Shown one piece after another: positions 7,975-17,541 of a stretch of DNA of 46,913 nucleotides (position 1 is its first letter; every line of letters starts with the position of its first letter). Source of the stretch: an uncultured Porphyromonadaceae bacterium. GTDB taxonomy: Bacteria; Bacteroidota; Bacteroidia; Bacteroidales; Muribaculaceae. The stretch spans positions 1-46,913 of the forward strand of contig CANRWW010000021.1 in assembly GCA_947643665.1 (NCBI GenBank), read 5' to 3'. The notes under the pieces are model-generated. The model saw only the letters and a list, made by a program, of their open reading frames with translations. It made no database searches and was not told the origin of the DNA. Both the position numbers and the translations under genes were made by a program.

Positions 7975-9285
7975 TTATTCTTTTGGCGGGGAAGTTCTCT
8001 CAGCCATTCTTTCCTCCTTGATTTCATCCCACCGGCGGTTGAGATTCCGGTTCATTTTGTAGCGGCTGATTCCGGTAACACCTTTGAGAAGGTTCAACAC
8101 CCTGCGTTCGATATTGAAATTCCCTTTTTTGCCGTAGTTCTTGCTGACAAGATTTTGATCGGGCTCAATATCCAGTCTCACCTTGTCAATATTGATATTA
8201 TTTACCCTGCTTACCAATTCCTGTATCAAAGGTTGAAGTTCCGGAGCCTCCGGTGGCTCATAGATACCGATTTCTCCTGTATCAAATTTTTGGCGAGACC
8301 ATTTTTTCGCTTCCTTTACCGTGATATACTCCTTGTCAAGCATATATACCTCCGCATATGTGCTTACAAAAAACGGTTCATTGACCATGTTGAACCTAAA
8401 CATGTCACGCCCCCTGCCGTTAGATTCTATATTGAACGAATATCCTGTCAAATCCGATGGCGGAATTGAATCATCTGCAATATTGTCATAATTGAAACGC
8501 ACCCTGAAATTTTCAAAATCAAGGTTTTTCCTAAAGAAAGACATTAGATTAGGCACCCATTTCCTGCTTGTCGTATCAGCCAACACATTGACATCGGCAA
8601 TAACCCTGCCGTTGTTTTTTGTCCATATCTCTGTGGGACTATATCTGCCGCGAAGCGTATCAGCCCCGCATTCTGTATTTCTCAAAGCATCCGGTAGTTT
8701 GGCAGAAGGAGCAACACCCACCCAATCCGACCATGAGAAATGGTGATTGCTTACATTGCTTACACTGTCAAGCCCCTGGGAGTTCGTAAATCTGTAATAT
8801 GACTTGCTTGTCAAGATCCTCGGGATTGACCATCCCTTGAATTTCATCTTTTCTTCCGTAGGCAACATATAATCAACCATCTTTTCCCTGAACAGAAAAA
8901 CGGTATCGGCATATGTAGTCAAAGTTGAGTATTCACGGACATAAGCCAGCATATGTAACACCTTATATTGCCTGGATTCAACGACTATTTCCGGCAATTC
9001 GGGCATATTTTCCTGCAAAAAAATAGTGTCAGCCCCCGCAAACGGCACTACTTTCTCTTGGAAACCCAGATAACGGATTGTGATCGGATAACTACCTGAA
9101 GAAATTGAAGGCAACCTCCCGCGGACATCGCTTATGCCTATGGTATTTCCCTGCCGGTCAAATACAGATGCGCTTGACAAAGGCGTACGTGCCACAGAAT
9201 CAACAACAACGGCATTACGTGTTTGTCCCTCCACCGAATATATGGAGCAGAAAAACAAAATAATTATAATGGCAGACCGTAACAT
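7975..9285 (-). CDS. Exported protein with CarboxypepD-regulatory-like domain
   Basis: The 436 residues begin with a signal peptide (hydrophobic 4-17, likely cut after VEG near 20). Residues about 22-95 form a carboxypeptidase-D regulatory-like beta-sandwich of the kind found at the start of Bacteroidetes outer membrane proteins (PLSSASVFDRQGNTIGISD, YPITIRYLGFQEKV). The remaining 340 residues are of a type often seen after this domain in Bacteroidetes, without a TonB plug or barrel. I do not know a function; a periplasmic or surface role is inferred. A TATATTTG box on the minus strand at 9377-9370 is a candidate promoter, giving a leader near 80 nt. Confidence 0.75.
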   Translation of the reverse strand: MLRSAIIIILFFCSIYSVEGQTRNAVVVDSVARTPLSSASVFDRQGNTIGISDVRGRLPSISSGSYPITIRYLGFQEKVVPFAGADTIFLQENMPELPEIVVESRQYKVLHMLAYVREYSTLTTYADTVFLFREKMVDYMLPTEEKMKFKGWSIPRILTSKSYYRFTNSQGLDSVSNVSNHHFSWSDWVGVAPSAKLPDALRNTECGADTLRGRYSPTEIWTKNNGRVIADVNVLADTTSRKWVPNLMSFFRKNLDFENFRVRFNYDNIADDSIPPSDLTGYSFNIESNGRGRDMFRFNMVNEPFFVSTYAEVYMLDKEYITVKEAKKWSRQKFDTGEIGIYEPPEAPELQPLIQELVSRVNNINIDKVRLDIEPDQNLVSKNYGKKGNFNIERRVLNLLKGVTGISRYKMNRNLNRRWDEIKEERMAERTSPPKE

Positions 9286-9369
9286 ATGGTGCTATTCGGT
9301 AAAATACTTGAAATTCGCTTTGCCACTCTTTCCAGCCGCCACATCGTGCAGACCGGTAACCGGCATCGG

Positions 9370-9377
9370 CAAATATA
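9370..9377 (-). promoter_or_regulatory. -7 box for the 7975-9285 gene
   Basis: CAAATATA on the plus strand reads TATATTTG on the minus strand, a match to TAnnTTTG. No good TTTG partner is seen 19-21 bp upstream. The rest of 9286-9475 holds nothing I can name. Confidence 0.4.
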
Positions 9378-9475
9378 CGAATAACACCTGTTCTTTTATC
9401 AGGAATATTACTGGAAGCCAATGGTTTTAACAATAATTTGTTTCCAGATACGAATATTTTGGAATAACTGCCACA

Positions 9476-10861
9476 TCATTCCAATTTGATAAGTTCGGGG
9501 ACGTAACCTCTCACTTTTCGCGGCGTGTCCTCCCCAGGCAATGCCACTTCGGCATCACGGTCGGAAAATATCATAGCCACGCGGTTTCCTGTTTCAGGAT
9601 CGTGTTTTGTAACCACCAGTATTTCAGCATCCTCCTTACGGTACCTGTCAAACTCATTGGCACCTCTCCACATGGCAGGATTGTCACGACGGAAATTAAT
9701 TACGTCGCATACATAATTGAACAGCCTGCGTTCACGGTCATCATGTGCTTTAAGATGGCCGGATGTACGCGACGCGTTGTCGGGTTGCCCACCTTCGCAG
9801 TCGCGTGAAAGATCTGCAAATTCGTCGCCATAGTATAGTGTTACAGGACCGGGATAACCAGCCAATATGGCAAAACGTGTCATCAGATTGATTTCATCAT
9901 CGCCGTCATAAAAATTATCCGCAACCCTCACCCCGTCATGATTGGTCAGGAACAGATTGGGAAGCACATCATCAGAAGAATACCCTCGTTCCACAGGTGA
10001 AGAATATACCCTGATCACATCGTCCCATCCATTGTCAAGGCCACCTGACCCTTGTCCGTCCATAGAACCGCTTATCAACTGTTTCCCATCAAAATCAAAA
10101 GCGCTTTTAAGACCGCCCTCACGAAAGATTCTTGAACTTATGCCGCCGGCATCGCTCCAGTCCTCCCCAACCATGTAACCGAGAATACCCCACTCCTTGC
10201 CCTCGCTGCGTCTCTTTTCACACAACTCTCTCACAGCCCGGGATATCTCACACCAATAATTATGGCCATCCTGGCACAATTGGTATGCCTGGTCGAAACG
10301 CCAGCCATCAATATTGAATCTGTCAATCCAATATGTGGCCACCTCCTTGAAGTAATCAAGAGATTCCGGATATTTCACATTTCTCGTTCCCCCTTCCTCC
10401 CCACGGTCACTGAGAGCTGGAGTGGAATCTATCCGGAAGCCCGACGGAGATGGGTGGCTGACACCTCCATGGTGGCCGAAAACACCGTCTAAAAACACAT
10501 ACAATCCCCTGTCATGGGCTTTTTCTATAAGTTCCCTCAGATCATCCTCCGTACCGAAATGCGGGTCTATCTTGAAATAATCGTTTGCAAAATAACCTGT
10601 AGCCTGAAGTTTTTCACTTTCGTCAGCTTCAGAGCTGTCAAATATCGGTGTAAGCCATATGGCATTTGCCCCAAGGCGCACAATATGGTCAAGAGCATAT
10701 ATCACTCCCTTCAGATTCCCATTCTTACGTTCGCCGGCAGGTCCCCAGAGACGGTCATATCCCTCAGCCCCATCCTCTGCATGGACAAAGGATGCTACCA
10801 TTACCTGGTATATTGTGAGTGACCGCCAATCGTCATCGCATTTTTTATGTTTCATTTCCAT
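9476..10861 (-). CDS. Alpha-amylase family glycoside hydrolase (GH13), cytoplasmic
   Basis: A 461-residue GH13 enzyme expected to cut alpha-glucosidic bonds in maltodextrins or related glucans. The conserved regions are present: FLDGVFGHH (region I, 123-131), GWRFDQAY (II, nucleophile Asp190), YMVGEDW (III, acid/base Glu233) and FLTNHDG (IV, Asp309). There is no signal peptide, so it should act in the cytoplasm on imported oligosaccharides. A short C-terminal beta domain (VAMIFSDRDAEVALPG) ends the protein. The upstream msrAB gene ends 64 bp before its start on the same strand, so they may be cotranscribed, though no shared function is evident. Exact substrate is not determinable here. Confidence 0.88.
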   Translation of the reverse strand: MEMKHKKCDDDWRSLTIYQVMVASFVHAEDGAEGYDRLWGPAGERKNGNLKGVIYALDHIVRLGANAIWLTPIFDSSEADESEKLQATGYFANDYFKIDPHFGTEDDLRELIEKAHDRGLYVFLDGVFGHHGGVSHPSPSGFRIDSTPALSDRGEEGGTRNVKYPESLDYFKEVATYWIDRFNIDGWRFDQAYQLCQDGHNYWCEISRAVRELCEKRRSEGKEWGILGYMVGEDWSDAGGISSRIFREGGLKSAFDFDGKQLISGSMDGQGSGGLDNGWDDVIRVYSSPVERGYSSDDVLPNLFLTNHDGVRVADNFYDGDDEINLMTRFAILAGYPGPVTLYYGDEFADLSRDCEGGQPDNASRTSGHLKAHDDRERRLFNYVCDVINFRRDNPAMWRGANEFDRYRKEDAEILVVTKHDPETGNRVAMIFSDRDAEVALPGEDTPRKVRGYVPELIKLE

Positions 10862-10925
10862 AAATCATAGTATTTTAAGCAAATAAACTGCTGTCACACC
10901 CATTTTGTTCAACTAGTCACAGGTA

Positions 10926-11999
10926 TTACCGAACATATCTGACATACTCGCCATATCCTTCACTTTCCATATCCGACAAAGGGATGAACCTCAAGGATGC
11001 CGAATTTATACAGTATCTAAGGCCGCCGGCATCGTCAGGGCCGTCATTAAAGACATGCCCCAGGTGTGCGTCACCCTTGGTAGAGCGAACTTCCACCCTA
11101 TCCATGCCATGGCTCAAGTCACGTCTCTCTGTCACTATGCCATCTCGTATAGGCCTGGTAAAACTCGGCCATCCGCACCCTGAATCAAATTTATCGGAAG
11201 AAGAGAACAGCGGCTCTCCCGTTGTTACATCCACATATATCCCTTTCCGGTGTTCATCCCAATATTCATTGTCAAAAGGAGGCTCAGTGGCGCCTTTCTG
11301 TGTCACAGCATATTGGATGGGGGTCAGCCTGTCTTGCAGTATTATGTTTGATACCTCAGGTTTATCGGCATTGCGTGCAATGTCAAATAATTTGGGATTG
11401 ATATGGCAATATCCTCCGGGGTTCTTTTCAAGATAATCCTGATGATAGTCCTCAGCCGCATAGAAATTAGCCAAAGGTTCTACCTCCACTGCAAAACTAT
11501 CGCCGTAACGCAACCGGTAAGGCTTCAAAGCCTTGTCTATACAATCAGCCTGGCGGCTGTCTGCGTAATATATACCTGTACGGTATTGTGTGCCAACATC
11601 GTTACCCTGCCTGTCCACAGACACAGGATCAATAGTGAGCATATACAACCCGACCAATTCCTGGAGATTGATTTTTGCCGAGTCATAAGTCACTTTTACT
11701 GTCTCGGCAGCCCCTGTACGTCCGGTGCAAACCTCCCGGTAACCCGGTTCAGCAACTTTGGAATTGGCATAACCCGCTTCTGTTTCAAGCACACCGGGAA
11801 CAAGACTGAAGAAATGTTCCGTACCCCAGAAACAGCCGCCTGCGAAATATATATCCTTGCTTTCTTTCATGTTGTCGGTACTCCCATCATTGGATTCGGA
11901 CGATGACGTATGCGCGGAGCATGAGCCTCCTGCCGCCATGCACAACACACCGGCAAACGGCACGAAAAAACATTTCATCCTTTTCAACACTGCCATCAT
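10926..11999 (-). CDS. msrAB: Bifunctional peptide methionine sulfoxide reductase MsrA/MsrB, exported
   Basis: Repairs oxidised methionine in proteins: the MsrA domain reduces the S form and MsrB the R form. Residues 50-200 are MsrA with the catalytic motif GGCFWG (Cys56). Residues about 215-357 are MsrB with SGCGWPSF and the catalytic Cys330 in [11 protein letters not shown]. MsrB lacks the paired CxxC zinc cysteines, as is usual for fused forms. The N-terminus is hydrophobic and ends in GGSCS near Cys27, a signal peptide or weak lipobox, so the enzyme should work outside the inner membrane. A second Met at residue 8 would give a more typical signal peptide start. It fits with the other oxidant-defence genes in the window. 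Confidence 0.93.
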   Translation of the reverse strand: MMAVLKRMKCFFVPFAGVLCMAAGGSCSAHTSSSESNDGSTDNMKESKDIYFAGGCFWGTEHFFSLVPGVLETEAGYANSKVAEPGYREVCTGRTGAAETVKVTYDSAKINLQELVGLYMLTIDPVSVDRQGNDVGTQYRTGIYYADSRQADCIDKALKPYRLRYGDSFAVEVEPLANFYAAEDYHQDYLEKNPGGYCHINPKLFDIARNADKPEVSNIILQDRLTPIQYAVTQKGATEPPFDNEYWDEHRKGIYVDVTTGEPLFSSSDKFDSGCGWPSFTRPIRDGIVTERRDLSHGMDRVEVRSTKGDAHLGHVFNDGPDDAGGLRYCINSASLRFIPLSDMESEGYGEYVRYVR

Positions 12000-12050
12000 G
12001 CAATATATAACGGACGAACGCCTTGTATTGTTGGCAGGTATAAATTAATT

Positions 12051-12092
12051 GCGCTGTGCAGGAATAGATAAATCCATGTCCTTGCACAGCGC
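12051..12092 (-). terminator. Hairpin after the SPFH gene
   Basis: GCGCTGTGCA (12051-12060) pairs perfectly with TGCACAGCGC (12083-12092), and adjacent GGA/TCC can extend the helix after a bulge. On the minus strand it lies 49 bp past the qmcA-like stop and is followed by AATTAATTTAT. It is a likely terminator, though the T-run is weak. Confidence 0.6.
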
Positions 12093-12141
12093 GTCATATG
12101 TTATCCAGGCAAGCCCTGCAACAGGCGCCGTATACCTGAAA

Positions 12142-13119
12142 TCAATGTTCCTTGAAAAGCGTACGGATAGAACCGATGGAGGAAAGCACGGAACTTGCCT
12201 CATAGGGGATATAGACCGTCTTGTTGTCCTGGCCTGAGGTCATTTCACGCAAGGTATCTATATACTTCATGGCAAGCATATATGTGGCGGGATCTGTTTT
12301 TCCAGCCGCGACCGCTTCCGCTACACGGCGTATGGCTTCAGCCTCCGCTTCCGCATTAAGGATTATGGCACGCGCCTCACCTTCAGCGCGCAGAATTTCC
12401 GACTGTTTGTGTGCCTCGGCCTCATTGATGCGCGATGCTTTCTCTCCCTCTGAACGCAGGATCAGCGACTGCTTCTCTCCCTCGGCATTCAGGATCTCGG
12501 CACGGCGGTTTCGCTCGGCCTGCATCTGCTTCTCCATTGCCACACGCACACTTTCCGGAGGTGTTATATCCTGCAGCTCCACACGGTTTACCTTTACGCC
12601 CCATTTGTTGGTGGCATCGTCAAGAATGGCCTGCAACTTAGTGTTGATCGTATCACGGGATGTGAGTGTCTCGTCAAGTTCAAGCTCGCCAATGACATTA
12701 CGCAGCGAAGTCTGTGTAAGTTTCTCTATGGCGTTAGGGAGATTGTCAATCTCATATACGGCCTTCTTGGGATCGGTGATCTGGAAATAGAGCAACGCAT
12801 TGATCTCTGTTGTCACATTATCGCGGGTGATCACCTGCTGGGAGGGGAAGTCATACACCTGTTCGCGAAGGTCAATGACATTAGTAGCCACCGTGCGCAC
12901 ATAACTGCGGCCACCTACGGTATCGGTGCGCCGTGTGTATATGATCTTGGGACGGTCCACAAAAGGTATTATGAAATTAAGACCCGGAGAGAGCACGCTG
13001 TGAAAACGTCCGAGGCGTTCAATGACACGTGTTTCCGACTGAGGCACGACCTTTACTCCTGCCGAAATGATTACTATGGCAAGCAATATGATAATGCCAA
13101 GGATGATGTAGGTAGTCAT
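12142..13119 (-). CDS. SPFH/Band 7 (stomatin-like, QmcA-type) membrane protein
   Basis: A 325-residue stomatin-family protein. Residues 4-24 form one TM anchor, followed by the SPFH domain (about 25-190; ERLGRFHSVLSPGLNFIIPF is characteristic). Residues 190-265 are a long Glu/Ala/Arg-rich coiled coil with repeated RAEILNAEGEK-like units, then a C-terminal oligomerisation segment. Family members build large membrane rings and are linked to protease control and membrane microdomains. The nfeD gene just upstream (50 bp gap, same strand) is the classic partner, and the pair probably forms one operon. Confidence 0.92.
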   Translation of the reverse strand: MTTYIILGIIILLAIVIISAGVKVVPQSETRVIERLGRFHSVLSPGLNFIIPFVDRPKIIYTRRTDTVGGRSYVRTVATNVIDLREQVYDFPSQQVITRDNVTTEINALLYFQITDPKKAVYEIDNLPNAIEKLTQTSLRNVIGELELDETLTSRDTINTKLQAILDDATNKWGVKVNRVELQDITPPESVRVAMEKQMQAERNRRAEILNAEGEKQSLILRSEGEKASRINEAEAHKQSEILRAEGEARAIILNAEAEAEAIRRVAEAVAAGKTDPATYMLAMKYIDTLREMTSGQDNKTVYIPYEASSVLSSIGSIRTLFKEH

Positions 13120-13168
13120 AAGAGTATGATTTAAAATGACAAATGATTCATTAGCCGCCGGTGGAGCA

Positions 13169-13609
13169 TCATTCCGGCAACGCCACGGTAAGGATGATGC
13201 TGTCGTATGCCGTGACCACTACCTCCGTTCCAGACGGGATTGTGCCGGGCACGGAGGGCGCCTTTACCTGCCAGTTGTCACCGTCAATACGGGCACGGCC
13301 GAGCTGGCCGGGATGAATGGCATGCGTCACTGTGGCACGCCTGCCTAGCAAAGCATCCATGCCTGTACGGGCTTTATGTATTTCCGTACGTGCATGCCAG
13401 CGTTTGAAAAGCGGAAGGAAGACAAGATATGCGACAACGCTCAGGAGAGCCATCACTACGACCTGCCATGTGAGATCCAACCCGAGAAACGCACAAGCTA
13501 TGGCGCCTAACGCACCTACCGACAGGCAAAAAGCCCACATCATCTGCGTGATGACCTCCAAAACGATAAGAACTGCGGCAACTATAAGCCACACAACCCA
13601 GATTTCCAT
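13169..13609 (-). CDS. NfeD-like membrane protein with C-terminal OB fold
   Basis: A 146-residue NfeD-family protein. About 5-70 holds closely spaced TM segments (WVVWLIVAAVLIVLEVI and following). About 85-146 is the small beta-barrel OB domain (MDALLGRRATVTHAIHPGQLGRARIDGDNW). NfeD proteins work with stomatin-like proteins in membrane quality control, and the stomatin gene follows directly. A candidate promoter lies at 13632-13639, 23 bp upstream of the start. Confidence 0.9.
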   Translation of the reverse strand: MEIWVVWLIVAAVLIVLEVITQMMWAFCLSVGALGAIACAFLGLDLTWQVVVMALLSVVAYLVFLPLFKRWHARTEIHKARTGMDALLGRRATVTHAIHPGQLGRARIDGDNWQVKAPSVPGTIPSGTEVVVTAYDSIILTVALPE

Positions 13610-13631
13610 GGTGTTATTAATTTTCTTTTCG

Positions 13632-13639
13632 CAAATATA
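13632..13639 (-). promoter_or_regulatory. -7 box for the nfeD-stomatin operon
   Basis: CAAATATA on the plus strand reads TATATTTG on the minus strand. A degenerate -33 (CTTG, minus strand 13663-13660) lies about 20 bp upstream. The spacing to the nfeD ATG is short, as is common in this group. Confidence 0.5.
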
Positions 13640-13737
13640 GCGATTTTGGACATATTTTCCAAGAAAAATACATAAAATTTATATAACCGGCATTGTACAT
13701 ACCGTCAACATGGAGGCTGGCTTAAACGAAAGAAAAG

Positions 13738-14889
13738 CTAACCGGCATTTGCCGGCGCCACCTTGTCGCCACCACCGATCCAAGTGAGACGGTGCCATAT
13801 CTTTTCAAGCGGCCCTTGCCTGTGATGTCTCAGCCATTGCTTGCAAAATATAATCTGGACAATAAAAATGGCAATCCCGATGAGCATGCTTAAAGTATAG
13901 CCGCAATGCGGTGCCAGATACAGGCCGAACGGGAAATATATGAACGCACTGATAACCGATTGTGAAATATAGTTTGTAAGGCTCATTCTGCCGTACAGGC
14001 GCAACGAATGTGAATGGCGCCCGAACGCCGTTTTCCTGTATACAATTACAAAGACGGATACCAGCACGAATGTGAACGACAATTTCTGCCACATGTCAAA
14101 TATCACGGCCAACTGCATGGATACCACATCTGTGGAGTCCTTAAGCATATCGGAAATGAAATAAAACGGCACAAAAAGAAACCCGGACAGAACCAGTATA
14201 TATATCCAGTAGCGGATATCGGTCATATCCGAGTCGAAAAGGCGCTTGCGTCCGATAAGGAAACCCAACAAGAAAAGACCTGCCGTCTGCGTCATGCGTC
14301 CGGCATTGACAGCCCACAGGAAGCTGGCCTTCTGGCCCAGACCGATATTGCACTTTATGAACTCAACAAAATTTCCCGATTCCACCACTTCCGCCACAGC
14401 CTCATACATGGCACCTACATTCTGGTCCGGCACCTCATATCGCGGATTCACCGCCATATTGAACATTTCAATCGGTTGCATCAAAAACAATACAGCCAGG
14501 ACACCTATCCACGTGTCGCTCCACCTACGTACCGGCACCAACACAATCCCTACCACCGCAAACAACAGCAGCACATCACCGGCAGGAAAAAAAGCGGCAT
14601 TCAAAGTGGCGAATCCCGCAAGAAGCAACAGGCGCCAAAGGAATCTGCCGCCGAAATCCTTACCTCGAATTTCCTGGTTATGATTATGGATATAAAACGT
14701 GAAGCCGAACAACAATGCAAAAATGGCATAGGCTTTCCCGGAGAACAGGAAAAACACCACATCAAACACGATTTTGTCAAGTTGTGCAAGCCATCCCCAA
14801 GTCTCAGCCGGATATACCGGGAATATGAAATGCTCCAGATTATGCACAAGGAGGATCGCCAGCACGGCAAACCCTCTGAGAGCATCCAC
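13738..14889 (-). CDS. DUF418 family polytopic membrane protein, start region disturbed
   Basis: A membrane protein of at least 383 residues with 8 or more TM segments. MDALRGFAVLAILLVHNLEHF at the start and the C-terminal pair (GRMSLTNYISQSVISAF and following) are typical of DUF418 proteins, often annotated as possible transporters or acyltransferase-like; function is unproven. The open frame begins at a GTG (14889). Better family N-termini start some 13 residues earlier with an RIEVVDALRGF stretch. That stretch is present but out of frame with an ATG at 14927 because the A-run after it has five A residues; six would restore MDKKLIRTPRIEVVDALRGF. A TATCTTTG box at 14965-14958 fits the ATG at 14927 as true start. 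Confidence 0.82.
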   Translation of the reverse strand: MDALRGFAVLAILLVHNLEHFIFPVYPAETWGWLAQLDKIVFDVVFFLFSGKAYAIFALLFGFTFYIHNHNQEIRGKDFGGRFLWRLLLLAGFATLNAAFFPAGDVLLLFAVVGIVLVPVRRWSDTWIGVLAVLFLMQPIEMFNMAVNPRYEVPDQNVGAMYEAVAEVVESGNFVEFIKCNIGLGQKASFLWAVNAGRMTQTAGLFLLGFLIGRKRLFDSDMTDIRYWIYILVLSGFLFVPFYFISDMLKDSTDVVSMQLAVIFDMWQKLSFTFVLVSVFVIVYRKTAFGRHSHSLRLYGRMSLTNYISQSVISAFIYFPFGLYLAPHCGYTLSMLIGIAIFIVQIIFCKQWLRHHRQGPLEKIWHRLTWIGGGDKVAPANAG

Positions 14890-14957
14890 AACCTCTATTC
14901 TCGGGGTTCTTATAAGTTTTTATCCATAATTTAACCGACGTTTATATTCATAGAATA

Positions 14958-14965
14958 CAAAGATA
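14958..14965 (-). promoter_or_regulatory. -7 box for the DUF418 gene
   Basis: CAAAGATA on the plus strand reads TATCTTTG on the minus strand. It lies 31 bp upstream of the ATG at 14927, a normal distance in this group, and so supports that ATG over the GTG at 14889. Confidence 0.5.
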
Positions 14966-15203
14966 CTGTTTTCCAATGAATAAAAAGCTGTCCGGTAACG
15001 TACCCCCCAAATAAAAGCCGCATGATGGATACTTAAAAAAATAATTTGTAACTTTGCGAGCCATTATATATCCACCAACAGGTAGGATAGATCTTTTCTT
15101 GCTATGGTAACATAAATTTGCCGGTAAAATTAACGCACACACAAATTAACTTGCCGAATTTCAAGAACTACACATATTCATTTATAAAAAAACACATTGC
15201 AGA
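14966..15203 (+). promoter_or_regulatory. Intergenic region with two +strand -7 boxes before the LRR gene
   Basis: Between the divergent DUF418 and LRR genes I see two plus-strand matches to TAnnTTTG: TAACTTTG at 15049-15056 and TAAATTTG at 15113-15120. The second is 83 bp before the ATG at 15204 and is the better placed. Neither has a clear TTTG 19-21 bp upstream. No coding sequence or RNA gene is visible in this stretch. Confidence 0.4.
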
Positions 15204-17393
15204 ATGAACATCCTTCACACAGCTGCGTTATCCATCTTATTTGCAGTAATGCCAGCAACAGCAGCCACTTACCGCGGTTCATGCGGAAACGACGCATCCT
15301 GGACACTTGAAGACCATACTTTACGTATTTCCGGTTCAGGCGCCACAACAGATTTCATCAGTCCCGGAAACATTAACGCGACATATCCCGGATGGCATAA
15401 ACACAAAGACGATATTTACCATGTAATAATAGAAGACGGCATAACTTCAATCGGCGATTTCTCATTTTACAAATACAACAAACTTGAATCCGCTATCCTG
15501 CCTGAAGGGTTGACAAGAATCGGAAATTTCACATTTTCCGGATGCTTGTCGCTAAAAGGCATAAAACTGCCTGAGACCACAGAAACCATCGGCGATCCGT
15601 TACTGAATTACAATAACAACGGTTTCAGTTTCTCCAACTGCCAGAGCCTTGAAGAGATAACCCTCCCCGAAGGCCTCAAGACAATAAGCGGAGGATCATT
15701 CAACGAATGCCCGTCGCTTACTAAAGTAACCTGGAATGCCATCAACTGCGAAGCCGACGTTTTTGATCCGGTAGCCCGCTATACCGGCATTTTCGTTGGT
15801 AGCTCTGTCCACAGTGTGACATTCGGGAAAAACGTAATCTCAATTCCGGCACACTCCTTCCGTGATGTGAGTTCGCTGTCGGAAATAAATACTCCCGGCA
15901 CTATAAGCTACGTCGGATATATGGCTTTCAACAAGACCACCTGGGAAAATATGCAAGAATCCGAAAAAACCATCTATCTGGACAAAGCGGCCTATTTATA
16001 TAAGGTTGACGAATATGCTGTCGAGCCTATCGCGGTTACGCTTGATCCGGGAACAAAAAGCATCACCGACCGAATATTCGAGAACAATGAACGCCTCGAA
16101 AAAATTGTCATACCCGAAACGGTGGACCGCATCGGCAACAAATCATTCATCGGGTGCAGCTCCCTTACCGAAGTCGAATGGAATCCTATAGGGATACAGC
16201 AAATCAGAGACTACGAAGGATCCAAACTTTTCTCCTCAGCACTCAGATCCATCAAATTTGGAGACAAAGTTGAAATGCTTCCTGACAAATTCCTCTCAGG
16301 CTGCACCGCACTGAAAGAGATAACACTGCCGGCATCACTGAAAACAATCGGACAAAACGCATTCGAGCAATGCAACAGTATAACAACGCTCGAAATTCCA
16401 GATGGCGTTGAGACGCTCGGCAGGCTTGCCATATACAATTGTGCCAAGATTGAGCAAGTAACAATCGGTGAAGGCCTCAAGACATTCGATTACTATTACT
16501 TCTTAGCTGCCTGCCCGAAACTCACCACACTCAAATGGAACGCCGTGCGCACTCAGAGCAAAGAACTTGACTTGTACCATACTTCAGACCGGTGCGGCGC
16601 GCCGATAGAGAATTTTATCGTCGGCGAAAAAGTGGATTATATCCCGGGCCAGCTGTTCTTGAACTCAACCACATTGAACAATGTTGTTTTAGGCAGCTCA
16701 GTGACTGAAATTGGCAGCGGGGCATTCCGCGGCTGCAAAGCGCTCACAGAAATCAATCTGCCGGAAAGCCTTCTGGCCATTGATGACAACTCTTTCTACA
16801 ATACCGGTATTAAGCATATCATAATTCCAGGCAAAGTGACACACATCGGTACATGGGGACTGGAAGGAAAGTCAATTACACAGGCCATATTGCTCCCTCT
16901 CAAAGCTCCCGAAGGTGGATCTATATCCATTGGCGACGAACTAAAAATGTATGTTCCTGACGTAGCAGCCTACAGCAATTCACCGTTTACCCAATACAGC
17001 AAACTGCTTAACCCGCTGGCAATCGCAGACAAAGACTGTTTCACACAGGACGAAGAGGCTGCTGTAAACTTCACCTGCAACATTCCGGACCATACGATGA
17101 CAGTAACTTCTATGCCCGAACTGGAAAAAGGCCTTGGGGAACACATGGCGATTGTAGAGGCGGAATTCTGTGGGGAAAAAACTTTCACAGCAAAATTCGT
17201 ATACAACTATTGTATAAAACCGTCGGCAGGTATTGATGCTGTGACCGGCAATGGCTCCTTACATGGAGATGTATATACTGCCGACGGCATACTTGTGCTT
17301 AAAGATGCCGATCTGGATCAACAGCTCGCACTTCCCGCCGGAATTTATATAATAAAAACCGGCAACGGCTCCATAAAGCGTATTGTAAAATAA
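15204..17393 (+). CDS. BspA-type leucine-rich repeat surface protein with C-terminal sorting-like domain
   Basis: Secreted protein of 729 residues. It opens with a signal peptide (MNILHTAALSILFAVMPATAA). From about 60 to 580 it is a chain of LRR_5 (BspA/Treponema type) repeats, seen as recurring units such as LESAILPEGLTRIGNFTFSGC and LKEITLPASLKTIGQNAFEQC at about 23-residue spacing, with interruptions that carry the motif LTxVxWN. The last 80 residues are a beta domain ending GIYIIKTGNGSIKRIVK, which resembles the C-terminal signal of type IX secretion substrates (type A). BspA proteins bind host matrix proteins or other bacteria in some species; here the ligand is unknown. Expected location is the cell surface. 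Confidence 0.88.
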   Translation: MNILHTAALSILFAVMPATAATYRGSCGNDASWTLEDHTLRISGSGATTDFISPGNINATYPGWHKHKDDIYHVIIEDGITSIGDFSFYKYNKLESAILPEGLTRIGNFTFSGCLSLKGIKLPETTETIGDPLLNYNNNGFSFSNCQSLEEITLPEGLKTISGGSFNECPSLTKVTWNAINCEADVFDPVARYTGIFVGSSVHSVTFGKNVISIPAHSFRDVSSLSEINTPGTISYVGYMAFNKTTWENMQESEKTIYLDKAAYLYKVDEYAVEPIAVTLDPGTKSITDRIFENNERLEKIVIPETVDRIGNKSFIGCSSLTEVEWNPIGIQQIRDYEGSKLFSSALRSIKFGDKVEMLPDKFLSGCTALKEITLPASLKTIGQNAFEQCNSITTLEIPDGVETLGRLAIYNCAKIEQVTIGEGLKTFDYYYFLAACPKLTTLKWNAVRTQSKELDLYHTSDRCGAPIENFIVGEKVDYIPGQLFLNSTTLNNVVLGSSVTEIGSGAFRGCKALTEINLPESLLAIDDNSFYNTGIKHIIIPGKVTHIGTWGLEGKSITQAILLPLKAPEGGSISIGDELKMYVPDVAAYSNSPFTQYSKLLNPLAIADKDCFTQDEEAAVNFTCNIPDHTMTVTSMPELEKGLGEHMAIVEAEFCGEKTFTAKFVYNYCIKPSAGIDAVTGNGSLHGDVYTADGILVLKDADLDQQLALPAGIYIIKTGNGSIKRIVK

Positions 17394-17462
17394 CCGATGC
17401 CGCACTGAGTAGAATGGCAGTATGTCCTGATTACAGGGGCGCTGTCAGTCATGCTTGGCTCA

Positions 17463-17498
17463 CATCCGGGTTGTCACCCTTTGGCGACGACCCGGATG
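17463..17498. terminator. Bidirectional hairpin between the LRR and TonB receptor genes
   Basis: CATCCGGGTTGTC (17463-17475) pairs with GACGACCCGGATG (17486-17498), 13 pairs with one T-G, around a 10-base loop. It sits between two converging genes, 70 bp past the LRR stop and 44 bp past the receptor stop, so it probably ends transcription from both sides. Confidence 0.7.
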
Positions 17499-17541
17499 GA
17501 TCATTATTACAGCCCCAAAACATATTTTTCTACCATAGGCA

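Noticed and set aside
14014-14934. 306-codon plus-strand open frame opposite the DUF418 gene
   Set aside because: Its composition is rich in His, Gln and Arg as expected for the reverse of a hydrophobic coding strand; the minus strand encodes a typical membrane protein.
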